A stretch of DNA of 64,000 nucleotides from Enterococcus quebecensis. Lineage in GTDB: Bacteria > Bacillota > Bacilli > Lactobacillales > Enterococcaceae. Where the stretch lies: positions 186,001 to 250,000 of the forward strand of contig NZ_MIKB01000012.1 in the NCBI RefSeq assembly GCF_001730365.1, read 5' to 3'. The position numbers and the translations under genes are program-made. The notes under the pieces are model-generated. The model was given only the letters and a program-made list of their open reading frames with translations. It was not told the DNA's origin and searched no databases. Positions within the stretch are counted from its first letter, which is position 1. The number at the start of each line of letters is the position of its first letter. Shown here piece after piece: positions 56,036-64,000 of the stretch.

Positions 56036-57280
56036 ATGAAAAATGAAGTTGCAGTAAAAGTAGATAGTATAAGCAAAAGCTTCAGACTTCCAACTGAAAA
56101 TACGACAAGTCTGAAGCGGACAATTGTTAATTATTTTCAAGGAATTAAAGGGTATAGAGAACAAAGAGTACTCAGAGATATTTCTTTTGAAGTTGAAAGA
56201 GGAGACTTTTTTGGCGTTGTTGGACGAAATGGTAGTGGTAAATCTACATTATTAAAAATCATTTCTCAAATCTATGTGCCAGAGCAAGGCAATGTTGAAA
56301 TCAATGGTAAATTAGTTTCATTTATTGAATTAGGTGTTGGTTTTAATCCAGAGTTATCTGGAAAAGAGAATGTCTATTTGAATGGAGCCTTATTAGGTTT
56401 TTCAACGGCTGAGATTGATGACATGTATGATGATATTGTAGAGTTCGCTGAACTTTCCGATTTTATGAATCAAAAATTAAAAAATTATTCAAGCGGAATG
56501 CAAGTTCGTTTAGCTTTTTCAGTTGCGATTCAATCCAAAAGTGATATTTTGGTTTTAGACGAAGTATTGGCTGTTGGTGATGAAGCTTTTCAGCGTAAGT
56601 GTAATGATTATTTTATGCAGGCTAGAGAAGACAAGAAGACAATTATATTAGTGACACACTCAATGGATGCAGTCCGTAAGTACTGTAATAAAGCAATGAT
56701 GATCGATAAAGGTGAAGTGAAGATTATTGGAACACCAGAAGATGTTGCTAATCAGTACTCTCTATCAAATGTTATGGAAACTGGTGCTGCAACTGTCATT
56801 GAAGGATCTAATGATGAAGAACAGGAAACAGAAACAGAAAAAGAAAAAGAAGAAGAAACAAAACTGATTGAAAATTTACAGGTAGAATTACTTTCTGAAA
56901 CCATTATTGATAATGACAATTCCTTAGTTGAATTTACCGTTTCTTATGATGTTATTGACAATATGAGAACGTATGTGGCATTTTCAATGGTAGACATTGA
57001 TAGAAATGTTTGGATATATAACGATAATTCATTTGATGAAATGACTTCAGGTAAAGGTACGAAACAATTACGATATAAATGTAATTTGAACAGCATCAAT
57101 GGTTGTACGATAAAATTAAATGTCTCAATTCGTAACGACGATGACGAACCTTGTGCATTTGCAGATAAGGAAAATTCGCCAGTAATTATTGTGGCTAAAA
57201 AAGATAACATGAGTAAAAGTGAACGGATTTCAAGTAGTGGGATTTTAAAAAGAAATGGTTCTTGGCTATCAGAAAAGTAA
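56036..57280 (+). CDS. epaM: ABC transporter ATPase for polysaccharide export (EpaM, Wzt/TagH-like)
   Basis: 414 aa. Walker A is GRNGSGKST with Lys69, the signature is YSSGMQVRLAFSVA, Walker B is ILVLDEVLAVGDEAFQ. After the ATPase (about residue 250) comes an acidic linker (EQETETEKEKEEETK) and then an immunoglobulin-like Wzt-C-type domain of about 125 residues, which in O-antigen exporters binds the glycan end group. This implies that chain recognition, not only membrane anchoring, guides export. It forms the exporter with the gene before it. Confidence 0.92.
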   Translation: MKNEVAVKVDSISKSFRLPTENTTSLKRTIVNYFQGIKGYREQRVLRDISFEVERGDFFGVVGRNGSGKSTLLKIISQIYVPEQGNVEINGKLVSFIELGVGFNPELSGKENVYLNGALLGFSTAEIDDMYDDIVEFAELSDFMNQKLKNYSSGMQVRLAFSVAIQSKSDILVLDEVLAVGDEAFQRKCNDYFMQAREDKKTIILVTHSMDAVRKYCNKAMMIDKGEVKIIGTPEDVANQYSLSNVMETGAATVIEGSNDEEQETETEKEKEEETKLIENLQVELLSETIIDNDNSLVEFTVSYDVIDNMRTYVAFSMVDIDRNVWIYNDNSFDEMTSGKGTKQLRYKCNLNSINGCTIKLNVSIRNDDDEPCAFADKENSPVIIVAKKDNMSKSERISSSGILKRNGSWLSEK

Positions 57281-57353
57281 TCATTTGTTATGTATGAAGT
57301 TCCGAAACATATTTTAAAAATATGATAAAACTTAGGTAAAGGTGAAGCTGACA

Positions 57354-60300
57354 TTGAAAGATTTAGTATCTATTATTATAACTTGCTATAATCATGAAAA
57401 GTATATTGCGCAATGTCTGAACAGCGTTTTTTCGCAAACTTACAGCAATATAGAACTTTTAATTATTAATGACGGATCAACAGATGATTCCAGTCGAATT
57501 ATTACAGAACTATTGCCAAGTTCGCCCTATGAAAATACAGAGTTTCTTTCTCAAGAGAACGCTGGTATTTGTTTTGTCAGAAATCAAGGTCTTGAGTGGG
57601 CTAAGGGAGAATTTATTTTATTTGTTGATAGTGATAATTATCTGGATAATGATTATGTCGAAAAACTGATTTCTACAGCACAGAATGAACAGGCAGATAT
57701 TGTTTATACAGATTTATTTGATGTTGATGCAAATGATGTATTTATGGAAGCGAAAGAATTCGATTTAGAATCTTATTTATCGTCGAATTATATTGATAAT
57801 TGTTCTTTAATTCGAACGTCAAAAATTAAAGATAGCAGATATGATATAGAACTAAATCGGAAAAAATTAGTTGATTACGATTTTATCATGAATATGATTT
57901 TAATGAATGGTGCTGCACCAAAAAAATGTCATGATGCCAAATTGAATTATCGTGTATTAAATGATTCAATTTCAAGGAAAGGTAATCATGTATCCGAAAG
58001 GTTTTATTTTGAAGTTTATTTGTATATTTTAAGTAAATATATCAGTAAATTCCCTATGCAAGTTATGGGAGCAGTTAAAGAGAACATCCTTACATTGTCA
58101 GATAGATTAAGTGATCTTATCCAACATTTGGAAGAAGTGACAAATCATATTCATAATCAAGAGCATAATTTAATTAACCTTTCAGAACAAATTGAAGAGT
58201 TGAATAAAGAAATCATTATTAGAACGAATGAGCAGGAGCAAGTAAATTTAGAAAAACTAAAATTAGTAGATGAGAATACAATGATGGCAAATACCAATCA
58301 ACATTTAACTAACGTAGTATCAATGTTGGAAGTAGAAAAAAATCAAATCTTGAATTCTAAATCCTTTAAAGTTGGTAATTCTATAATCAAACCACTAAAA
58401 TTAGGAGCAAAAATTTTGAGAAACCCTCGATTGATTGGTAAAGGGATTCGTAAAACAAATAGATTCCTAGTAAGAAAGACAAAACAATTGCCTAGTCCAA
58501 AGACAATTCTCCTCAAACAAGTAAGAGACAGTCAAAGAAAGAAAAATAATTATAATCACCCCAGTAGAGTATTGATTTTTGTAATCTATGAAGATCAAGA
58601 GAGACTTCAACGATATAAGTTGTTTTTTTTAAATGCTCTTGCTGAAATTGTTGATAACGTTTTGATAGTTGTAAATGGATCTTTACCAGAAAGTGATATT
58701 CAAGAGTTATCAAAAATAGGTCACGTTGAATTAAGAAGCAATCAAGGGTACGATACTGCTGCGTTTCGATATGGAATCAACTATTTTGGAAAAGAACAAT
58801 TAATCAAATATGATGAACTGTTATTAGTTAATGATACGAATGTCGGACCAATTGGTGATTTTTCACCCGTATTTTCTAAGATGGCTGAAAAAAAATTAGA
58901 TTTTTGGGGAATTTCATATGGTGAAGAACAAAATGATTTTACTCAATATAACAAGTATGGTTTTATACCTATTCACTTGCAATCTTACTTTTTAATTATT
59001 GAAAAATCTTTGTTAAACTATAATGGATTTTATGACTATTGGGCTAGTTTAGATGATACTGATTCAAGAAATAAAGCAATAGGCAAACATGAAACAGTCT
59101 TTACTAAACATTTTGAAGATTTAGGGTTCAAACACGGAGCACTCAATGAAAATAATGAGGATAGTCCGATGTATATCCATCCTTTGAAAATGGTAAAAGA
59201 AGGTGTACCGTTAATCAAGTATACTGCTTTTTCTAACTATAATAATGATAAGTTTGCTTGGCAAGGATTACTTAGAGAAACAGAGATTCCTGATTTGATA
59301 GAATATATAAAATCAGAAACAAGCTACCCAATAGAAATCATTGAGCAGATTATGGCTGATATTAAAAATAAAAAAGCAAAAGAACATATATTGATTATTG
59401 ATGGAGTGGAAAATGCGATTCCTCAATTGACAAAATATCGAGTTCAAAATAAAATAGAACAATTAGAATCTTTAGGGTATGATGTTTGGAGTGTAAATTT
59501 GTCTTCTTTTCAAATGGGTTATGCAGAGCATGCAAGTCATATCGTCATTTATCGTGCGCCGCTTGATAATAAGTTAATTGATTTAATTCATTTGGCTCGT
59601 AAGTATAATAAGGTCGTTTTATATGATATAGATGATTTAGTGATTGATACTCAGTATACAGATCAGTTAACATATGTTAAGGAACTGCCAGCATCTGAAA
59701 AACAAAATTATGATAATGGTGTGATTAGTTATGGAGAGATGTTAAAGCTATGTGATGGAGTCGTTACTTCAACGCAAAAAATGCAAAGTGAACTTCTTAA
59801 CTATAAAGATCTAGTATTATTAAACAGAAATTTGGCGAATAAGGAATTAGTTGAATTAAGCCAAAAAGTAATGAAAAATTACGATGAACCAAATGAAATA
59901 GTAAAAATAGGTTATTTTTCAGGTTCTATTACGCATAATGAAAACTTTGAATTGGTGAAGGATGCTATCATAAAATTACTAGAAAAATATGATAATTTAG
60001 AACTTCATCTAGTTGGACACCTGGATCTTCCAGATGATATGAAACCTTTCAGTAGTAGAATAAAAACACACCCGTTTGTACCATGGCAAAAACTACCCCA
60101 ATTAATTAGTGAAGTTGATATTAATATAGCTCCATTAGTAAATTCAATTTTTAATGAAGCGAAGTCGGAAATAAAATGGATTGAAGCTGCTTTGGTAAAA
60201 GTACCTACGGTTGCCAGTAATATTGGAGCATTTAAAGAAATGATTATAGATGGTGAAACAGGAATTCTTGTTAATGATGCAGATTGGTTTGAAAAGTTAG

Positions 60301-60440
60301 ATCGCTTAGTTCAAACTTTGGAAGATAGAAAATGTATAGCTACAAAAGCCTATGAATATGTTCTTAAACATACAATTACAGTGAATCATGAAGATGAACT
60401 GACCAAATTTTTAAGGAGTCAAAATAATGAATCTAATTAA
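57354..60440 (+). CDS. epaN: Three-domain glycosyltransferase: GT2 + RgpF-like + GT4 (EpaN-like)
   Basis: About 1028 aa. Residues 1-225 are a GT2 domain (VSIIITCYNHEKYIAQCLNSVF; metal site FVDSDN). Residues 245-340 form a coiled coil. Residues 405-660 resemble the rhamnan-synthesis protein RgpF (RVLIFVIYEDQERLQRYKLFFLNAL ... LRSNQGYDTAAFRYGINYF ... LLLVNDTNVGP). The rest is a GT4-type domain (KIGYFSGSITHNENFELVKDAI ... ALVKVPTVASNIGAFKEMIIDGETG). TTG 57354 is preferred, 8 bases from AAAGGTGA; GTG 57342 is also possible. It probably builds the main rhamnan chain with several linkages. Confidence 0.87.
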   Translation: MKDLVSIIITCYNHEKYIAQCLNSVFSQTYSNIELLIINDGSTDDSSRIITELLPSSPYENTEFLSQENAGICFVRNQGLEWAKGEFILFVDSDNYLDNDYVEKLISTAQNEQADIVYTDLFDVDANDVFMEAKEFDLESYLSSNYIDNCSLIRTSKIKDSRYDIELNRKKLVDYDFIMNMILMNGAAPKKCHDAKLNYRVLNDSISRKGNHVSERFYFEVYLYILSKYISKFPMQVMGAVKENILTLSDRLSDLIQHLEEVTNHIHNQEHNLINLSEQIEELNKEIIIRTNEQEQVNLEKLKLVDENTMMANTNQHLTNVVSMLEVEKNQILNSKSFKVGNSIIKPLKLGAKILRNPRLIGKGIRKTNRFLVRKTKQLPSPKTILLKQVRDSQRKKNNYNHPSRVLIFVIYEDQERLQRYKLFFLNALAEIVDNVLIVVNGSLPESDIQELSKIGHVELRSNQGYDTAAFRYGINYFGKEQLIKYDELLLVNDTNVGPIGDFSPVFSKMAEKKLDFWGISYGEEQNDFTQYNKYGFIPIHLQSYFLIIEKSLLNYNGFYDYWASLDDTDSRNKAIGKHETVFTKHFEDLGFKHGALNENNEDSPMYIHPLKMVKEGVPLIKYTAFSNYNNDKFAWQGLLRETEIPDLIEYIKSETSYPIEIIEQIMADIKNKKAKEHILIIDGVENAIPQLTKYRVQNKIEQLESLGYDVWSVNLSSFQMGYAEHASHIVIYRAPLDNKLIDLIHLARKYNKVVLYDIDDLVIDTQYTDQLTYVKELPASEKQNYDNGVISYGEMLKLCDGVVTSTQKMQSELLNYKDLVLLNRNLANKELVELSQKVMKNYDEPNEIVKIGYFSGSITHNENFELVKDAIIKLLEKYDNLELHLVGHLDLPDDMKPFSSRIKTHPFVPWQKLPQLISEVDINIAPLVNSIFNEAKSEIKWIEAALVKVPTVASNIGAFKEMIIDGETGILVNDADWFEKLDRLVQTLEDRKCIATKAYEYVLKHTITVNHEDELTKFLRSQNNESN

Positions 60441-62004
60441 GGAAAATTTTGAAGAATTAAGGCGAAATAAAAAGTTGTTTTTACTTTTCACTATTTTTCT
60501 GATTTTTGGTCAATTTTTATTACAGTATAAATTTGCTATATGGCCAAAATTGTATATGGGATTAGCTGTACTCGCTTTTGTAATGTTATTATCCTTTTGT
60601 CGATTAAGTGATAAAAACAAAATATCTCGGAATGCCTTCATACTCATAGCAGTTATGGGAATATTAAATGCGTTTATAATGCCTATTAGACAAAATTTGG
60701 ATGAAAATACGCATTATTATCATGCATTAGAGGTTGCGGATGGAAAAATAAGAAATCAAACCAACGAAAAAAACTTTTTAATGGTTTCACCAGATTTTCT
60801 TGGAGTTGCAAAACTGCCAAGTAAGCCTGAATATAAAAGTTTATTAAATACTAATTTATATAATCAAGAGTTTCTTCAATTAGAACATATCCCTTCAAAT
60901 TATGAAAAAGAACTTTTAGATGTATCTGGATTTAATAATCCTGCGTATATTCCAAGTGCACTAGGGATAGTTGCGGGTAGACTGATTAGTGACAAAGTTG
61001 CAGTTTCTTATTATTTAGGTCGAATTTTTAATTTACTATTCTATGCATTTTTAGTTTGGGCTGCTGTTAAAACCAGTCGGAATTATAAACTACAGATTTT
61101 TGTAACAGCAGCAATACCATATACCCTTTGGATTTCATCGGGATTTACCTATGATAATTTATATTATGGTTTAATTTTGCTGGTATTAGCACAGATCACC
61201 AATTTTCTAAGTGGAGATAAAAAAGTTACTTTCAGTAATGTAGTCAAGTATAGTTTTACTTGTTTAGGATTAGTATTTTGTAAGGCACCAACTATTTTAC
61301 TTATGTTATTACCACTATTTTTACAAAAAAATAACTATAAAAGTCCACGAGAATGGTTGAAGGCAGTATGTACTATCATGTCCTTTTTGTTCCTAGGTTT
61401 TTTGTGGCTAGTACAAAATATGCTGTTTAAATTTTTTATGCCAGGAAGTCATTCGGCAGATCAAATCATCGAAAATACATCAAGTGGTGGGAGATTATCC
61501 TATTTTATCAACCATCCAGTATATTCTGTCGAATTGATATTAAGAGGTTTTTCTGATGTAGTTGTAACAATCTTTGAGTCGATACAGAAACCACAGCCAT
61601 TCTTTATGCAAGCTGGATTTCTAGGTTTTACAAATATTATTGTGTTTATTGTGTTATTTGTATTAATAACTTTACAAGTGAAGTTTCAAGTAAATAAAAT
61701 TTTTGTAAGAATGCTTTTAGCTATTTTTTCTATAATTACTTTAGGAATAATTTATGCAATTACTGGAGATCCAAGAGTCTTTGAAGTTGGTGATTTACAT
61801 GTCTCTGGAGTCCAAGGGAGATATCATTTTTACATGTTGGGATTTGTACCACTGCTCCTGGCGCCTGTAATTAAAAAACCTCATTTTGCAGTTAATAATT
61901 TATTTTCTAATTTTGATGAAAATAAAACACAGTTGTTTGTTATGAAGTTAGTATTTATAGTTACAGTGCTTAATTCTTGTGTTGCTTTATATGGATATTT
62001 ATAA
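60427..62004 (+). CDS. Polytopic membrane protein, DUF2142-like
   Basis: 525 aa with about eleven hydrophobic segments. An extracellular loop after the third segment carries DENTHYYHALEVADG, and the C-terminal GVQGRYHFYMLGFVPLLLAPV matches the GVQGRY signature of DUF2142 proteins, a GT-C-like family linked to surface polysaccharides. It could be a lipid-linked glycosyltransferase that adds side groups outside the membrane (inference). Its ATG overlaps the end of the preceding gene by 14 bases, so they are coupled. Confidence 0.78.
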   Translation: MNLIKENFEELRRNKKLFLLFTIFLIFGQFLLQYKFAIWPKLYMGLAVLAFVMLLSFCRLSDKNKISRNAFILIAVMGILNAFIMPIRQNLDENTHYYHALEVADGKIRNQTNEKNFLMVSPDFLGVAKLPSKPEYKSLLNTNLYNQEFLQLEHIPSNYEKELLDVSGFNNPAYIPSALGIVAGRLISDKVAVSYYLGRIFNLLFYAFLVWAAVKTSRNYKLQIFVTAAIPYTLWISSGFTYDNLYYGLILLVLAQITNFLSGDKKVTFSNVVKYSFTCLGLVFCKAPTILLMLLPLFLQKNNYKSPREWLKAVCTIMSFLFLGFLWLVQNMLFKFFMPGSHSADQIIENTSSGGRLSYFINHPVYSVELILRGFSDVVVTIFESIQKPQPFFMQAGFLGFTNIIVFIVLFVLITLQVKFQVNKIFVRMLLAIFSIITLGIIYAITGDPRVFEVGDLHVSGVQGRYHFYMLGFVPLLLAPVIKKPHFAVNNLFSNFDENKTQLFVMKLVFIVTVLNSCVALYGYL

Positions 62005-62022
62005 AATGTGAGGAATCTTATT

Positions 62023-63273
62023 ATGAAAACAATTCTCTTTATTTCACCAACAGGTACATTAGATAATGGAGCAGAAGTATCAATTTTTAATTTAATGAAA
62101 TTTTTGGCTTTTGAAGGGTATAAAGTGATAAACATTGCCCCAACTCAACAAAAAGTCACTGAGAATGACTATTCAAAACGTTTTACTGATTGTGGTATTG
62201 ACTGTGTTTTAATTAATAGTCAACGCTGGTGGTGGGAAGATGCACCTGGGCACTTATTTGGAACGGAAGCTGAGAGAGCTGCTTCGTATAGGTCAGCTAT
62301 TAAAAAAATAGCGGATGTAATTGAAGAAAATGAAGTTGATATTGTTATTAGCAATACAGTGAATATCTTTCAAGGCGCTGTAGCAGCAGCAATAATGAAT
62401 ACACCACATTTTTGGTTAATTCATGAATTTCCGGATAATGAATTTTCTTATTATATTAATAAGTTAGATTTCATTGATGATTATTCTGCTGAAATTTTTG
62501 CAGTTAATGGTCAATTAAGTGAGAAAATAACAGAATTGTTTCCTGAGAGAGAAATAAAATCTTTCTCCCCATATACGGAAATTGAAACAATAAAGCCGAA
62601 AATTGGAAATAAACAAAGAATCGTATCTATCGGGAGAATATCTGAAAGAAAAAATCAACTTGAACTTATTCAAGCATTTGAAAAGATGAATCGCTCAGAT
62701 GTAGAACTTGTTTTTATTGGTGGATGGGACGAAACGTATAAAAAAGAATGTACGGCTCATATCAAAGAGTCTCGCTTAAAAAATATTTCATTCTTGGGAA
62801 ATATGGAAAACCCTTGGGAATATATAACGGATAAAGATATCTGTGTATTTCCTTCTGCAATGGAAACGTTCGGTTTAGTTTATGTTGAAGCTTTGTTAAA
62901 TGGTATTCCTGTCATTTTATCTGATAATCCGGGACATTCTTCTGCCTATGAAATGTTTAAATTTGGACAAATGTATGAAACTGGTAATATAGATCAATTG
63001 ACTTCTGTAATTGAAACGACATTAGAAAACTTTAAACAGGTTCAAGAAGATGCGCTAGTTTTTGTATCAGAAGCAAAAAATATCTATGAAGTTTCAGTTG
63101 TTTATAGTGAAATTATTGAGGAAATAAATAGTAATAAACACTATCAAGATAATTCGGTTCGGCATATCGGCAATCTATTAACTATAGATGAAAATAAGAG
63201 TAAGTTATCACGATTAGAATTTAAAATTCGTCAAAAGTTACAAAGGATCCGTTACCGAATATTTCGTAAATAA
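62023..63273 (+). CDS. GT4 glycosyltransferase
   Basis: 416 aa GT-B enzyme. The N-terminal FISPTGTLDNGAEVSIFNLMKFL is the acceptor domain; the C-terminal RIVSIGRISERKNQLELIQAF ... PSAMETFGLVYVEALLNGIPVILSDNPGHSSAYEMF contains the E-x7-E nucleotide-sugar motif. ATG 62023 follows GAGGAA by about 9 bases; GTG 62008 overlaps that site. The last 40 residues are very basic (KIRQKLQRIRYRIFRK), probably a membrane-surface contact. It closes the unit that began upstream; two hairpins follow. Confidence 0.9.
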   Translation: MKTILFISPTGTLDNGAEVSIFNLMKFLAFEGYKVINIAPTQQKVTENDYSKRFTDCGIDCVLINSQRWWWEDAPGHLFGTEAERAASYRSAIKKIADVIEENEVDIVISNTVNIFQGAVAAAIMNTPHFWLIHEFPDNEFSYYINKLDFIDDYSAEIFAVNGQLSEKITELFPEREIKSFSPYTEIETIKPKIGNKQRIVSIGRISERKNQLELIQAFEKMNRSDVELVFIGGWDETYKKECTAHIKESRLKNISFLGNMENPWEYITDKDICVFPSAMETFGLVYVEALLNGIPVILSDNPGHSSAYEMFKFGQMYETGNIDQLTSVIETTLENFKQVQEDALVFVSEAKNIYEVSVVYSEIIEEINSNKHYQDNSVRHIGNLLTIDENKSKLSRLEFKIRQKLQRIRYRIFRK

Positions 63274-63324
63274 CAAACAGTCATTTTTTTAGAGTCTCTT
63301 TTTCTTAGCACATTAATTAAAGAT

Positions 63325-63471
63325 ACTCATTATTCTGCGAAGCAATAATTGCGCTGAATAATGAGTGTTTGCTAAGCAAACTTGAATATCACAATTTTAA
63401 ATAGTACAATACAATTAAGTTATCTGCGACCAAACTGATCAAATTTCGGATGGTGATAACTTAATTTTTTT
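63325..63471 (+). terminator. Two successive hairpins after the GT4 gene
   Basis: First: ACTCATTATTC (63325-63335) with GAATAATGAGT (63356-63366), no T-tract. Second: AATTAAGTTATC (63413-63424) with GATAACTTAATT (63455-63466), running into T7. The second is the terminator; the first may be a processing or backup structure. Confidence 0.75.
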
Positions 63472-63519
63472 CTTTGTATTAATTATTTTATTAGCTAATG
63501 GCGATAAGAAAGGAACAGT

Positions 63520-64000
63520 ATGGAAAAGTTAAAACATACTTTTATGATATGTGCTTATGGAGAATCTCCTTATTTGAAAGCTTGCATTGAGTCTTGTGTT
63601 AGTCAAACGCTTGTAGAAGCTGGTGTATCACAAGTACAGTTGTATACAAGTACACCAAATGAGTATATCGAACAATTATGTAAAGAATATAATATTTCAA
63701 TATTTACGCTTCAAGGTGGAGGCATTGGTAAAGATTGGAATAATGCGTTATCGTTTGTTGAAACAAACTATGCAACGATTGCGCATCAAGATGATGTATA
63801 TGTTTCTGACTACGGGGAAGCGGTGTTTGAAGCTTTTGAAAAACAAAAACAGTGTAATATTGTTTTTACTGACTATAGTGAGATAGATAACGAAGGAAAC
63901 TTAAGAAAAAGAAATATTAATTTATATATTAAAACATTTGGGCTTCATATGTTATCTATTTTACCATTTAAATGGTACCAAAGAAGAATTTATGCTTTTG
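63520..64000 (+). CDS. GT2 glycosyltransferase, N-terminal part (cut by window edge)
   Basis: The frame is open from ATG 63520 to the last base (160 codons). AAGAAAGGA lies about 6 bases upstream. MEKLKHTFMICAYGESPYL at the start, LQGGGIGKDWNNALSF and TIAHQDDVYVSDY with the metal-binding QDD show a GT2 domain; the end is basic and hydrophobic. It follows a terminator, so it starts a new unit, probably in the variable part of epa. Not to be confused with a +1-frame ORF within it. Confidence 0.85.
   Translation, partial: MEKLKHTFMICAYGESPYLKACIESCVSQTLVEAGVSQVQLYTSTPNEYIEQLCKEYNISIFTLQGGGIGKDWNNALSFVETNYATIAHQDDVYVSDYGEAVFEAFEKQKQCNIVFTDYSEIDNEGNLRKRNINLYIKTFGLHMLSILPFKWYQRRIYAF

Noticed and set aside
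56944-57354. 136-aa minus-strand ORF over the end of epaM
   Set aside because: Antisense to the conserved Wzt-like domain, no start signals and no recognisable motif.
63623-63886. 87-aa ORF near the right edge
   Set aside because: It lies in another frame of the open GT2 gene that starts at 63520, whose protein has clear GT2 motifs.

Overview
The window is low-GC Firmicute DNA with strong Shine-Dalgarno sites. Gene order and protein signatures point to an Enterococcus related to E. faecalis: a complete dcw cluster with the ylmE-sepF-ylmG-ylmH-divIVA tail, lactose/cellobiose-type PTS operons with sigma-54 promoters, and an epa (enterococcal polysaccharide antigen) locus. This assignment rests on recognising families and synteny from memory, not on a search.

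Region 1 (1-16.2 kb, + strand) is the division and cell-wall cluster: the end of ftsL, a PBP2x-type transpeptidase, mraY, murD, murG, divIB, ftsA, ftsZ, ylmE, sepF, ylmG, ylmH and divIVA, then a T-box leader and ileS. A four-copy array of 122-bp imperfect palindromes lies between mraY and murD. Two genes here (divIB, ylmG) seem to lack an ordinary start codon at the position the ribosome binding site dictates.

Region 2 (16.2-26.7 kb) is mixed metabolism. It holds zwf and a DtxR-type regulator on the minus strand; a lone glycerol kinase followed by an AraC regulator, a VOC protein and a YjbR/MmcQ protein; a TraX-type membrane protein; a small membrane protein beside a decayed gene; a DUF4828-like protein; sfsA; and a Gfo/Idh/MocA oxidoreductase.

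Region 3 (26.7-38 kb) is a DEAD-box helicase, a LevR/CelR-type sigma-54 activator and two tandem PTS operons. Each operon has the same control module: paired activator sites 22 bp apart, a conserved terminator hairpin, and a -24/-12 promoter. EIIB and EIIA are almost the same in both, while the EIIC permeases differ. Only the first operon carries a 6-phospho-beta-glucosidase; the second ends in three small proteins, one of them DUF3284-like.

Region 4 (38-46.1 kb) has a degenerate repeat tract, an Eis-like acetyltransferase, two very small proteins, gene debris, a tRNA-Arg(CCT) with its own promoter and terminator, a uracil-DNA glycosylase-like protein, an M29 aminopeptidase, a TetR regulator, flavodoxin, methionine aminopeptidase and a YihY/BrkB membrane protein.

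Region 5 (46.2-64 kb, + strand) is the epa locus. EpaA starts the glycan on undecaprenyl phosphate. Three GT2 enzymes follow, then the four dTDP-rhamnose genes (rmlA, rmlC, rmlB, rmlD), a UDP-glucose-dehydrogenase-type enzyme, an ABC exporter pair with a Wzt-like glycan-binding tail, a large three-domain glycosyltransferase with an RgpF-like centre, a DUF2142-like membrane protein, a GT4 enzyme and a GT2 gene cut by the window edge. Together they make, export and probably decorate a rhamnose-rich wall polysaccharide. No prophage, transposase, CRISPR array or defence system was recognised.
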